This document shows, one piece after another, positions 8,590 through 16,855 of a stretch of DNA of 64,000 bases (position 1 is the first letter of the stretch; every line of letters begins with the position of its first letter). This stretch comes from an uncultured Collinsella sp. (GTDB lineage: Bacteria > Actinomycetota > Coriobacteriia > Coriobacteriales > Coriobacteriaceae), in contig UQQL01000002.1 in assembly GCA_900543275.1 (NCBI GenBank), forward strand, positions 8,036 to 72,035. Direction: 5' to 3'. The notes beneath the pieces are model-generated. The model was given only the letters and a program-made list of their open reading frames with translations. It made no database searches and was not told where the DNA came from. Both the position numbers and the translations under genes were made by a program.

Positions 8590-8827
8590 ACGCGTCGTTG
8601 TGGGACTCGCATTGTTACCGCCCCAGATGAACCCGGGCAGACAAAAAGGGGAGGTGCCGGCTTTCGCAAGGCGCGAACCTACGAAAATCGCCGCGCGGCA
8701 ACGCGGGGCGATGAGCTCGGTCGGGGGATAGGGCCCGCTTCGCCCGCCGGCCCGTAAATTGTATCATCCAGTGTGGAACGAGGACGCCCGTTGCCGCGTG
8801 CGATGGGCTTGCAATAAGAGGAGAGCC
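8590..8827 (+). other. unexplained GC-rich structured stretch / leader before the TetM-like gene
   Basis: About 240 bp without an open gene separate the terminator from the GTPase. It holds a hairpin with outer arms ATCGCC and GGCGAT (about 8684-8712) and a second G/C-rich fold near 8724-8757, then TGTATCAT and the GTPase ribosome binding site. It does not match SRP RNA, tmRNA, RNase P or a riboswitch I know. A regulatory leader is possible, since ribosomal-protection genes often have one, but this is inference. Confidence 0.35.
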
Positions 8828-10831
8828 ATGTCGAAGCAAGCGGTCGTTGGAATCTTGGCGCATGTCGATGCCGGTAAGACCACGTTGGCCGAGGCCATGC
8901 TGTTCAACGCGGGCCGCATTCGCAAGCGCGGTCGCGTGGACGATGGCGATTCGCATCTGGACACTAACACGATCGAGCGCGAGCGCGGCATCACGATTTT
9001 CTCGTCGCAGGCCGTGCTCGACCACGGCGATACCCACGTCATGCTCGTGGATGCTCCCGGCCATGTCGATTTTTCTGCCGAGGCGGAGCGCACACTGCGT
9101 GCCCTGGACTACGCGATTCTGGTGGTGGGCGCCAACGATGGCGTGCAGGGGCACACCGAAACCCTGTGGCGCCTGCTTGCACGCTATGACATCCCGACGT
9201 TCATCTTCATCAACAAGATCGATTTGGAGAATCCCGGCCGCGATGTTTTGCTGGCACAACTCGGGCAGCGTCTTTCCGAGGGCTGCCTGGATGCCAACGA
9301 GCTGCTGGCGGGCGGCGCCGTTCAGGAGGACGCTGCTGCGTTGGACGAAGCGGCGCTCGAGGAGTTTCTTGAAGCGGGTGAGCTTTCTGTCGCAACGCTG
9401 TCGCGCATGGTTGTTGAGCGCAAGCTCTTTCCCTGCTTTGCCGGCTCGGCGCTCAAGGACCAAGGCGTTGACGAGCTACTGGATGGTATATGCGCGCTGA
9501 TGCGTGAGCAGGCGTGGCTCCCGGAGTTTGCCGCGCGCGTCTATCGTGTCAGCCGCGGGGATCGTGGCGAGCGCTTGGCTTGGGTTAAAGTGACCGGCGG
9601 CACGCTGCGCGCAAAACAGATGATCAGCGGGCATTCCAGTGCCGAGGCGTGGGAACAGAAGGTCGATCAGGTACGCATCTATAACGGCGAGAAGTATGAG
9701 CTTGCCCAAGAAGTTGCTGCTGGCGGTATTTGCGCCGTGACGGGTCTTGCGCACGTTCGCCCAGGGGACGCCCTGGGCACGGAGCCCGCGGGCGATGCGC
9801 CCGTCATCGCTCCGGTCCTCACCTATACGGTGCTGCCGGGCGAACACGACGTTCATGCGGTGTTTAAAGCGCTGAGTGAGTTGGCGGACGAAGATCCCAT
9901 GCTCGGCGTAAGCTGGAATACGCATCTTGAGCAGATCCATTTGCAGTTGATGGGCGCCGTGCAACTCGAGGTCGTGCAGCGGGTGTTGGCCGATCGCTTT
10001 GGCCTTTCGGTTGCGTTTGAGCCCGGCGGCATTCTCTATAAGGAGACTATTTCGCGGCCGGTCGAGGGCGTGGGCCACTTTGAGCCGCTGCGCCACTATG
10101 CCGAGGTGCATCTGCGCCTGGAGCCGTTGCCGGCGGGTTCGGGTGTGCAGTTTGGCACCGTGACCTCGACCGACGAGCTCGATCTTAACTGGCAGCGTTT
10201 GGCACTCACCAACGCTATGGAGCGCGACCACCTGGGCGTGCTGACGGGCTCGCCCATCACCGATGTACGCATTACGCTCACGGGCGGCCGCGCGCATGCC
10301 AAACACACCGAGGGCGGCGATTTTCGCCAGGCCACGTATCGCGCGATTCGCCAGGGTTTTATGCAGGCGCGCGAGGTCGGCGCAGACGTGTTGCTGGAGC
10401 CGTGGTACCACTTTGAGCTCGAGGTGCCGGGGGAGTGCGTGGGCCGGGCGTTGTCAGATGCCACACGCATGGGTGCCGAGTACGAGCCGCCGACGATGGC
10501 GGGAGACCGAGCGAAGCTTGTGGGTCGCGTGCCGGCATCCGAGGTGCAGGATTACGCGCTGGAGGTGGCTGCCTACACGAGCGGGCGCGGTCATCTGTAC
10601 CTGGAGTTCGCCGGTTATGCGGCTTGCCATGATGCCGAGCGCGTAATCGAGACGGCCGCCTATGAGCCCGAGGCCGATCTGCCCAACACACCCGACTCGG
10701 TCTTTTGCTCTCATGGCGCCGGCTACACGGTCAAATGGTATGACGTGCCCGCCGCAGCGCACGTAAAGATCGATCCCGCCACCTTCCGTCCCTGGCGAGC
10801 AGCAGACGCCGAGTTTTTCGGCCACATGTGA
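8828..10831 (+). CDS. TetM/TetO-like ribosome-binding translation GTPase (chromosomal type)
   Basis: The 667-residue protein has EF-G-type architecture. G1 is GILAHVDAGKTT (8-19), G2 RERGIT (51-56), G3 DAPGHVDF (75-82) and G4 NKID (129-132), followed by domains II to V. Ribosomal protection proteins such as Tet(M), about 640 residues, displace tetracycline from the ribosome. This protein is longer, differs in its C-terminal tail (SVFCSHGAGYTVKW and FRPWRAADAEFFG) and has no mobile-element context, so it looks like a resident homologue whose role in resistance is unproven. The ATG at 8828 follows AGAGGAGAG. Its TGA (10829-10831) lies inside a hairpin repeat. Confidence 0.88.
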   Translation: MSKQAVVGILAHVDAGKTTLAEAMLFNAGRIRKRGRVDDGDSHLDTNTIERERGITIFSSQAVLDHGDTHVMLVDAPGHVDFSAEAERTLRALDYAILVVGANDGVQGHTETLWRLLARYDIPTFIFINKIDLENPGRDVLLAQLGQRLSEGCLDANELLAGGAVQEDAAALDEAALEEFLEAGELSVATLSRMVVERKLFPCFAGSALKDQGVDELLDGICALMREQAWLPEFAARVYRVSRGDRGERLAWVKVTGGTLRAKQMISGHSSAEAWEQKVDQVRIYNGEKYELAQEVAAGGICAVTGLAHVRPGDALGTEPAGDAPVIAPVLTYTVLPGEHDVHAVFKALSELADEDPMLGVSWNTHLEQIHLQLMGAVQLEVVQRVLADRFGLSVAFEPGGILYKETISRPVEGVGHFEPLRHYAEVHLRLEPLPAGSGVQFGTVTSTDELDLNWQRLALTNAMERDHLGVLTGSPITDVRITLTGGRAHAKHTEGGDFRQATYRAIRQGFMQAREVGADVLLEPWYHFELEVPGECVGRALSDATRMGAEYEPPTMAGDRAKLVGRVPASEVQDYALEVAAYTSGRGHLYLEFAGYAACHDAERVIETAAYEPEADLPNTPDSVFCSHGAGYTVKWYDVPAAAHVKIDPATFRPWRAADAEFFGHM

Positions 10832-10857
10832 CAAAGGGACAGCCCCTTTGTCACATG
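10825..10857. repeat. GGGACAG-core hairpin repeat (family R2)
   Basis: CATGTGACAAAGGG and CCCTTTGTCACATG are perfect 14-bp arms enclosing ACAGC. The stop codon of the GTPase gene lies within the left arm. The copy at 14552-14586 has nearly the same stem. Confidence 0.88.
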
Positions 10858-10860
10858 CTA

Positions 10861-10891
10861 TTGGTATAACTCAGTATAAGTTGGTATAACT
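10861..10891 (+). promoter_or_regulatory. tandem TTGGTATAACT repeats upstream of the AAA ATPase gene
   Basis: TTGGTATAACT occurs at 10861-10871 and 10881-10891 on a 20-bp period with CAGTATAAG between. Each copy includes TATAAC, a possible -10 box, and the second continues into a near-palindrome (GGTATAACTGTTACC). The spacing of two helical turns suits cooperative repressor binding. Confidence 0.45.
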
Positions 10892-10924
10892 GTTACCAGG
10901 GTTTGCCAATCCGAGGAGGCCGAT

Positions 10925-12043
10925 ATGAATCCAAATCCCTTTAAGCCCACAGCTGGTAAGCGGCCTCCGATACTCATCGGTCGCGAGTCGGTCATCGAAG
11001 ATTTTGAGGAAGGGCTCGACAACGGCGCCGGAGCGCCGGGCAGGCTCATGCTCATTACGGGAAACCGCGGCTGTGGCAAAACGGTTCTCCTGCGGGAGCT
11101 GCAACGTCTAGCCAGCGAGCGCGGATGGGCGGTTGTCTCCGATTCCGCTTCGCTTGGTTTGTGCGACCGCTTGGCCGACGCGCTTCGCTCGAATAAACCC
11201 GTTGTGACGTCAATGGAGTTTGGGCCGTCGTTTGGCCGGATGTCGGTCGAGGCGGCGCGGGCAAAAGGCGAGACATTGCGAGGGCTGGTCAACGAGCGTC
11301 TCAAGAAGCTCGGTCCGGGCAAGGGCGTCTTGTTTGCGATTGACGAGGCACAATCGGCGTCTATCGAGGAACTGGCGGCTCTTGCCGTCCTCTATCAGCA
11401 GGTGCTCGGAGACCAGGATGCCACGGGCTTGCCCGATAGCGACCAGCGCGGTCTTGCGCTGGCGTTCGCCGGCTTGCCCAGTATGGTTGACGATCTGCTC
11501 GAAGAGCCGAGCGTGACGTTTTTGCGGCGTGCCCAGCAGCGTACGTTGGGGGCAATATCTTTGCCCAAAGTGCGCGATTCGTATATCCAGACGGTCAAGG
11601 ACGCCGGTCTTTACGTTGACGCGGAGACGGCGGACCTTGCGGCGCGCAAGAGCATGGGGCATCCCTATATGGTTCAGCTGGTGGGCTATTACATGTGGCG
11701 GTCTGCTGTCCGGCGTGGCTCGCAGGTCATCGAAAGGCGCGATGTCGAGAATGGCCATGCGGATGCCGTCTCCGAGTTCTACGAAGCGGTTGACGCACCT
11801 CTGTATTACGGTCTGCGCAGCCCTCAGCGCCTCTTTATCGAGGCTATGGCGGTTGACGAGGACAAGCCGACGCGCACGGCGGATATCATTGAACGCTGTG
11901 ACCGTACCCAGAGCTGGGCGAGTAAATATCGTGCAAGTCTGATTCGCGAGCGCGTCGTCGAGGCTGCCGGATACGGCCTTGTCCGGTTTACCGTGCCCAT
12001 GCTGGGCGAGTACATTCGCGATCGCATTTTATGGCATGAGTAG
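10925..12043 (+). CDS. AAA+ ATPase of the ORC/STAND-like type with a C-terminal winged-helix-like region
   Basis: The 372-residue protein has Walker A GNRGCGKT (near residue 46) and Walker B VLFAIDEAQ (near 140), then an AAA lid and a C-terminal segment that could form a winged helix (TADIIERCDRTQSWASKYRASLIRERVV). Such stand-alone ATPases act in DNA metabolism, signalling or defence; none can be assigned here. GAGGAG precedes the ATG. The end overlaps the upstream extension of the UvrA-like gene, suggesting translational coupling and perhaps a shared role on DNA. Confidence 0.8.
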   Translation: MNPNPFKPTAGKRPPILIGRESVIEDFEEGLDNGAGAPGRLMLITGNRGCGKTVLLRELQRLASERGWAVVSDSASLGLCDRLADALRSNKPVVTSMEFGPSFGRMSVEAARAKGETLRGLVNERLKKLGPGKGVLFAIDEAQSASIEELAALAVLYQQVLGDQDATGLPDSDQRGLALAFAGLPSMVDDLLEEPSVTFLRRAQQRTLGAISLPKVRDSYIQTVKDAGLYVDAETADLAARKSMGHPYMVQLVGYYMWRSAVRRGSQVIERRDVENGHADAVSEFYEAVDAPLYYGLRSPQRLFIEAMAVDEDKPTRTADIIERCDRTQSWASKYRASLIRERVVEAAGYGLVRFTVPMLGEYIRDRILWHE

Positions 12044-12068
12044 GGTGATAAAGGTGACGGAACAGAAG

Positions 12069-14549
12069 ATGAGCCCGCAGGCTATCGAGGTGCGTGGTGC
12101 GCGCGTCCATAACCTTAAGGACATCGATATCGATATTCCGCTGGGAAAGCTCGTGGGCATTGCCGGCGTGTCGGGCTCGGGCAAGAGCTCGCTGGCGCTG
12201 GGAGTTCTTTATGCCGAGGGCTCGCGCCGTTACCTGGAGGCGCTCAGCACCTATACTCGACGTCGCCTGACGCAGGCCGAGCACGCCCAGGTGGACGAGG
12301 TATTGCACGTACCGGCGGCACTCGCGTTGCATCAGCGTCCCAGTGTGCCAGGCGTGCGCTCGACCTTTGGTACCATGACCGAGCTCAACAACAGTCTGCG
12401 TTTGCTCTTTAGCCGCTGTGCCCATCACGTGTGCCCACATTGCGGGGCGCGTGTGGAGCCGAGCCTTAACGTGGCTGCGGGCCTGTCGCTCACGTGCCCC
12501 GCATGCGGCCGCGAGTTCTACGCGCCGAGTGCCGAGGACCTTGCCTTTAACAGCGGCGGTGCGTGCCCTACCTGCGACGGCACCGGTGTCATGCGCGAGG
12601 TGGACGAAGCGAGCCTGGTGCCCGACGAGTCAAAGACCATCAACGAAGGCGCGGTGCTTCCCTGGGGTACGCTCATGTGGGATCTGATGAAGCAGGTAGC
12701 CGGCGAGATGGGCGTGCGCACCGACGTGCCGTTTAACCAGCTCACGCCTCAAGAGCGCGACATCGTGTTCCACGGTCCGGCGGTTAAAAAGCACATTCTC
12801 TACGTTCCCAAAAACGGCGAGGGCGCCACGCCGCTCGATTTTACCTATTACAACGCTGTCTATACCGTCGAGAATGCGCTCGCCAAGGTTAAGGACGACA
12901 AGGGCCTCAAGCGCGTGGCGCGCTTTTTGCGCGAGGGGCCATGCCGTGACTGTGGCGGCACGCGTCTCTCCGAGGCCGCACGCCATCCCCAGGTGCGCGG
13001 TATCAATCTGGCGCAGGCCGCGGCTATGACGCTGGGTGAGGCGATTGAGTGGGTGCGCGGGGTGCCCGCATCCTTGCCGGCCGAGATGCAGCCCATGGCG
13101 ACGGATATCTGCGATTCGTTTTTGAGCACGGCCCGTCGACTGGTCGATCTGGGCCTCGATTACCTTTCACTCGACCGCGCCGGTGCCACGCTCTCCACGG
13201 GCGAGCGTCAGCGCGTGCAGCTCGCCCGCGTGGTGCGTAACCGATCGACGGGCGTGCTCTATGTGCTGGACGAGCCCTCGATTGGCTTGCATCCTGCCAA
13301 TGTCGACGGCCTGGTAGGCGTGATGCGCGATTTGGTGGATGACGGCAACACCGTGGTCGTTGTCGACCACGACACGCGCGTACTGGCGGAAGCCGACTAT
13401 CTGGTCGAGATGGGCCCCGTTGCCGGAGCAGGCGGCGGCAATGTGATCGCCGCGGGCGCGGTAGGCGAGGTCGAAGAATCGCAGGGCAGCCGCATCGCCC
13501 CATTTTTGCGCTCGGAGCCTGAGCGCTTGCGTCCGCAGGTGCCTGACGACGAAATGTTTGACCGGGGCCATATCCGCATGGCGACCGATGCCATCCATAC
13601 CGTCAAACCGCTCGAAGTCGATATACCGCGCGGTCGCCTTGTCGCGGTGACGGGCGTTTCGGGTTCGGGTAAGACGACGTTGGTGCTCGAGACACTCATC
13701 CCGGCACTTAAGGCGCAGGCAGCCAGCGAGCGCCTGCCAAAACACGTGCGTTGGGTCGATGCCGAGGGCATTGCACGTGCCAACCTGATAGACGCCACGC
13801 CCATCGGTGCAAACGTGCGTTCGACGGTAGCGACTTATGCCGACATCCATGATGAACTGCGTCGCGCCTTCGCCCGCACGCCCGAGGCCAAGGCAGCCGG
13901 CTACAAGGCAGGCGCATTTAGCTACAACACTGGCGCTTTGCGCTGCCCTACGTGCGATGGCACGGGTTCGATATCGCTCGACGTGCAGTTTTTGCCCGAC
14001 GTCGAGATCGTCTGCCCGGCATGTCGCGGCTCACGTTATGCAGACGCGGCTTCGCATATCCATCGCGAGGGCAAGGACGGGAGCCTGCTTACGTTGCCGC
14101 AGCTCATGGACATGAGTGTGGACGAAGCGCTCGACGCCACGGTGGGGCTCAAGAAAGTTCAGGCACGCTTGCAGACCTTGCACGACCTGGGCTTGGGCTA
14201 TCTCACGCTCGGTGAGCCCACACCGGCGCTTTCGGGCGGCGAGGCGCAGCGTCTTAAGCTCGCGAGCGAGATGGGCCGCGTGCAGGATGATGCCGTGTTT
14301 GTGTTCGACGAGCCCACGATCGGCCTGCACCCGCTCGATGTTCAGGTGCTGCTGAGTGTGTTCGACGGCCTCGTCGCCAAGGGCGCCACAGTTGTCGTGA
14401 TTGAACACGACCTCGACCTTATCCGCAACGCCGACTATGTGATCGACATGGGCCCGGGCGGCGGTGACGCGGGCGGGCAAATCGTCTGCGCCGGCACGCC
14501 GGGCGACATCGTGGCCTGCCCCGCAAGCATCACCGGCCGCTACCTATAA
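12069..14549 (+). CDS. UvrA-like ABC ATPase, class II (short form)
   Basis: The protein (826 residues from this start) has two ABC cassettes. The first Walker A is GVSGSGKSS and its signature is STGERQRVQLARV; the second Walker A is GVSGSGKTT and its signature is LSGGEAQRLKLA. It has zinc-module cysteines (CPHCGARV, CPTCDGTG, CPTCDGTG, CPACRGSR). It is about 120 residues shorter than housekeeping UvrA (about 940), as in class II UvrA proteins that lack the UvrB-binding region. These are linked to tolerance of DNA damage or DNA-binding drugs. AGGTGA lies 11 bases before ATG 12069; GTG 12054 and ATG 12036 are in-frame alternatives. It probably forms an operon with the AAA ATPase. Confidence 0.9.
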   Translation: MSPQAIEVRGARVHNLKDIDIDIPLGKLVGIAGVSGSGKSSLALGVLYAEGSRRYLEALSTYTRRRLTQAEHAQVDEVLHVPAALALHQRPSVPGVRSTFGTMTELNNSLRLLFSRCAHHVCPHCGARVEPSLNVAAGLSLTCPACGREFYAPSAEDLAFNSGGACPTCDGTGVMREVDEASLVPDESKTINEGAVLPWGTLMWDLMKQVAGEMGVRTDVPFNQLTPQERDIVFHGPAVKKHILYVPKNGEGATPLDFTYYNAVYTVENALAKVKDDKGLKRVARFLREGPCRDCGGTRLSEAARHPQVRGINLAQAAAMTLGEAIEWVRGVPASLPAEMQPMATDICDSFLSTARRLVDLGLDYLSLDRAGATLSTGERQRVQLARVVRNRSTGVLYVLDEPSIGLHPANVDGLVGVMRDLVDDGNTVVVVDHDTRVLAEADYLVEMGPVAGAGGGNVIAAGAVGEVEESQGSRIAPFLRSEPERLRPQVPDDEMFDRGHIRMATDAIHTVKPLEVDIPRGRLVAVTGVSGSGKTTLVLETLIPALKAQAASERLPKHVRWVDAEGIARANLIDATPIGANVRSTVATYADIHDELRRAFARTPEAKAAGYKAGAFSYNTGALRCPTCDGTGSISLDVQFLPDVEIVCPACRGSRYADAASHIHREGKDGSLLTLPQLMDMSVDEALDATVGLKKVQARLQTLHDLGLGYLTLGEPTPALSGGEAQRLKLASEMGRVQDDAVFVFDEPTIGLHPLDVQVLLSVFDGLVAKGATVVVIEHDLDLIRNADYVIDMGPGGGDAGGQIVCAGTPGDIVACPASITGRYL

Positions 14550-14551
14550 CC

Positions 14552-14586
14552 GAATGTGACAAAGGGACAGTTCCTTTGTCACATTC
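14552..14586. repeat. GGGACAG-core hairpin repeat (family R2)
   Basis: GAATGTGACAAAGG and CCTTTGTCACATTC form perfect 14-bp arms around GACAGTT. It begins three bases after the UvrA-like stop, and its right arm contains the stop codon of the convergent trmL (14579-14581). Confidence 0.9.
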
Positions 14587-15178
14587 CCGGAAAGCCTGTT
14601 TGGCGCAGGGCCTCGTAGAGGACGATGGCGGCGCTGTTGGAGAGGTTGAGAGCGCTGATGCGGTAGTCGTCCGGGTCGACGAAGTTGCCGCAGATATCCT
14701 GTCGAAGGATGGCTTCGTGGCTGTCCTCGGTATGCCCGAGCGACTCCTCGTGGGCCTCCCAGGCGTCGGCGTTTTCGAGCGAGTCGCAATCGCGCAACAT
14801 GGGGATGCGCTCGCAGCGCTCGGGCGCCGCGGCAAGCAGTGGCTCGGGAATCCCCGAGCTCTCGCTGCCAAAGACCAAAAAGTCACCGTCGCGGTAGGTA
14901 CTTTGCGCATAGGTGCGGCGCGCCTTTTTGGTCAGCAGATGCAGGCGTTCGTCGGCGGGGGAGAGGCCGTTGCGCGCAAGGAAATCCTCCCAGCCGGCAT
15001 AGGTCGTCACGTCCAAATTTTGCCAGTAGCCCAGGCCGGCGCGACGCACCGTCTTGTCGTCGAGCGAAAACCCCAGCGGCTCCACCAGATGCAGGCGGGC
15101 GCCGGTAACCACGCAGGTGCGGCCGATATTGCCCGTATTGGCCGGAATCTCGGGCGCATACAGCACAATGTTGAACAT
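14579..15178 (-). CDS. trmL: tRNA (cytidine/uridine-34 2'-O)-methyltransferase, TrmL-type SPOUT protein
   Basis: This 199-residue SPOUT methyltransferase has the TrmL signature: MFNIVLYAPEIPANTGNIGR, then VFGSESSGIPEPLL and SALNLSNSAAIVLYEALRQTGF, which form the trefoil-knot SAM site. It would modify the wobble base of tRNA-Leu. It is about 40 residues longer than the usual 155-160. The extra part (RDCDSLENADAWEAHEESLG and following) lies between CERIPML and the knot, where other TrmL proteins have a few residues. Its final codons and TGA lie within the hairpin repeat at 14552-14586. Confidence 0.9.
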   Translation of the reverse strand: MFNIVLYAPEIPANTGNIGRTCVVTGARLHLVEPLGFSLDDKTVRRAGLGYWQNLDVTTYAGWEDFLARNGLSPADERLHLLTKKARRTYAQSTYRDGDFLVFGSESSGIPEPLLAAAPERCERIPMLRDCDSLENADAWEAHEESLGHTEDSHEAILRQDICGNFVDPDDYRISALNLSNSAAIVLYEALRQTGFPGM

Positions 15179-15201
15179 GAATCTCCTTGGCTCAGAACGA
15201 A

Positions 15202-15240
15202 AAACCACCACGAAGGGGACAGGCACCTTCGTGGTGGTTT
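15202..15240. repeat. GGGGACAG-core hairpin repeat (family R2)
   Basis: AAACCACCACGAAGG and CCTTCGTGGTGGTTT are perfect 15-bp arms around GGACAGGCA. It sits between trmL and the CobW gene. A worn relative is at 56006-56056. Confidence 0.9.
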
Positions 15241-15279
15241 GGCGGTTACGTAGGCGGAAAAATGCCCGCTTGGATAAAC

Positions 15280-16410
15280 CTAGGCGCGGTGCCAGTCGGT
15301 CAGGCAGGCATCGAGGGAGGCGATGAGCGCATCCTTGTCCATGTGACGGCCGATGATGCACAGGCTCGTCATGCGGTCGCCCGTCTCGTCGTCCCAAATC
15401 TGCATGATCTCGGGGTTCTCGTCGATGATCTTCTGCTTCTCGCCCTCGGGTGCGGAATCAACAAACAGGCCGTTCTCCATCAGGCGCATCTGGTGGCCGG
15501 CCTGCTCGAACATGTAGCACATGTCCGGATTGCTGGCCTGCCACAGCGGACCCTTGACGCGGATGACCTCGTCGGGCCACTCCTGCTCAACAAAATCGGT
15601 GAACTTCTGCAGGTCAAACGGCTTGCGGCGCGAGTACACAAAGGTCTCGATGTCGTATTCGAGCACCTCGGGGTCGTCGTGCTCCTCGGGATGCTCCATG
15701 GCCTCGATCCAGGCGGCGGAGTTGTAGGCGCGCATAAAGTCGAAGCGGTCGGTGTCGAGCAGCTCCTCCATGGGGACCTCGCCGTTTTGGGCCTCGACAA
15801 TCACGGCGTCCTTCTGCAGGCTGCGCACGATAGCCTTGAGCTCGGCAATCTGCTCAGGGCTCACGGTATCGGTCTTGTTAAGGATCAGCGTGGAGCAGAA
15901 CTCGATCTGCTGGATGAGCAGGCTCTCGATGTCGTCCTCGTCGATATCCTCGGCCAACAGGTCGCGGCCGCCGTTGAACTCGTCGTACATGCGGGCGCAA
16001 TCGACCACAGCCACTATGTTGTCGAGTGCAAGCTTGGGCTGGCCGCCCACCTTGGCCTCGTCGCAGAAGCTCGAGATGGTGTAGGCGATGGGGATAGGCT
16101 CGCAGATACCCGAGGCCTCGATGATGATGTAGTCGAACTTGCCCGAATCGGCGATGCCCTGCAGCTGGTTGGCAAGGTCGTCCGAAAGCGTGCAGCAGAT
16201 GCAGCCGTTGGTGAGCGGGATGAGGTCGTCGGTCTCGGAAAGGCCGCCGTCGGCGATGAGGCTGGCGTCGACGTTGATCTCGCCGATATCGTTGACGATC
16301 ACGGCGGCGCGGATGCCGCCGTCGTTAGCGAGGATGTGGTTGAGCAGTGTGGTCTTGCCGGCACCGAGGTATCCGGTAAGCATGATGATCTTCACGGGTT
16401 TGTTGGGCAT
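15280..16410 (-). CDS. CobW/ZNG1-type G3E GTPase (metal chaperone family)
   Basis: The 376-residue protein starts with the P-loop GYLGAGKTTL and has the metal-binding motif NGCICCTL (GCxCC), NKTD for guanine specificity and a CobW C-terminal domain. G3E GTPases of this group deliver zinc or other metals to client enzymes. An acidic loop (DLLAEDIDEDDIESLL) lies midway. The ATG at 16410 is chosen because AAAGGAGGG lies directly upstream; an ATG at 16431 would place that site inside the gene. No zinc-regulator site was recognised. Confidence 0.92.
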   Translation of the reverse strand: MPNKPVKIIMLTGYLGAGKTTLLNHILANDGGIRAAVIVNDIGEINVDASLIADGGLSETDDLIPLTNGCICCTLSDDLANQLQGIADSGKFDYIIIEASGICEPIPIAYTISSFCDEAKVGGQPKLALDNIVAVVDCARMYDEFNGGRDLLAEDIDEDDIESLLIQQIEFCSTLILNKTDTVSPEQIAELKAIVRSLQKDAVIVEAQNGEVPMEELLDTDRFDFMRAYNSAAWIEAMEHPEEHDDPEVLEYDIETFVYSRRKPFDLQKFTDFVEQEWPDEVIRVKGPLWQASNPDMCYMFEQAGHQMRLMENGLFVDSAPEGEKQKIIDENPEIMQIWDDETGDRMTSLCIIGRHMDKDALIASLDACLTDWHRA

Positions 16411-16496
16411 GTGCCCTCCTTTGTTAGACATGGCTTACAGTTGAATCTTATGCCAAACGCCTGCTCTTATACCCACGCGCCGGCAAATAACACAGG

Positions 16497-16838
16497 CTAC
16501 TCCCAGGCTCCCCATACATCGGGGCAATAACCGACGGTGGCCTTTTTGCCGTTGCGCACGATGGGCTCGGCTAGAACCTGCTGGTTCTCGAGCAACTTGT
16601 CGAAGCGCTGGCTAGGGGTGAGGTGCTGGATGAGCGCGAGCGTCTCCTCGTCCTTGGCCTTGGGGTTGAGCAGCTTGTCGATGCCGCCGACCGCCTGCAT
16701 CACGCTCGTGAGCTCGCCTTTGCTCATCTCCTTTTCCTTAAGGTCGATAAACTGCACCTTAATGCGGCGCTCCTTAAAATAGCGTTGGGCCTTCTTGGTG
16801 TCGAACGACTTCTTGGTGCCGAAGATTTGAATATTCAT
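16497..16838 (-). CDS. ArsC/Spx-family thioredoxin-fold protein lacking the active-site cysteine
   Basis: This 113-residue protein matches the ArsC/YffB family: an N-terminal IFGTKKSFDTKKAQRYF, then VQFIDLKEKEMSKGEL and a C-terminal PIVRNGKKATVGY. In arsenate reductases and Spx the motif GxxxCxxxKKA carries the reactive Cys; here that position is Ser11. Redox catalysis through this residue is therefore unlikely, and a binding or regulatory role is possible. It lies 17 bp after the flavodoxin-type gene in the same direction, so the two are probably co-transcribed. Confidence 0.85.
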   Translation of the reverse strand: MNIQIFGTKKSFDTKKAQRYFKERRIKVQFIDLKEKEMSKGELTSVMQAVGGIDKLLNPKAKDEETLALIQHLTPSQRFDKLLENQQVLAEPIVRNGKKATVGYCPDVWGAWE

Positions 16839-16855
16839 ATTTATGTTCCGCCGTT

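Noticed and set aside
8590..8827. SRP RNA, tmRNA or RNase P RNA
   Set aside because: None of the invariant motifs of these RNAs is present on either strand, despite the folded GC-rich character.
8828..10831. acquired tet(M)/tet(W) resistance gene
   Set aside because: Different C-terminus and length and no transposon or conjugative genes nearby; it is better described as a chromosomal homologue.
15187..16530. 447-codon open frame on the plus strand
   Set aside because: Antisense shadow of the CobW-type gene; no domain and no ribosome binding site.
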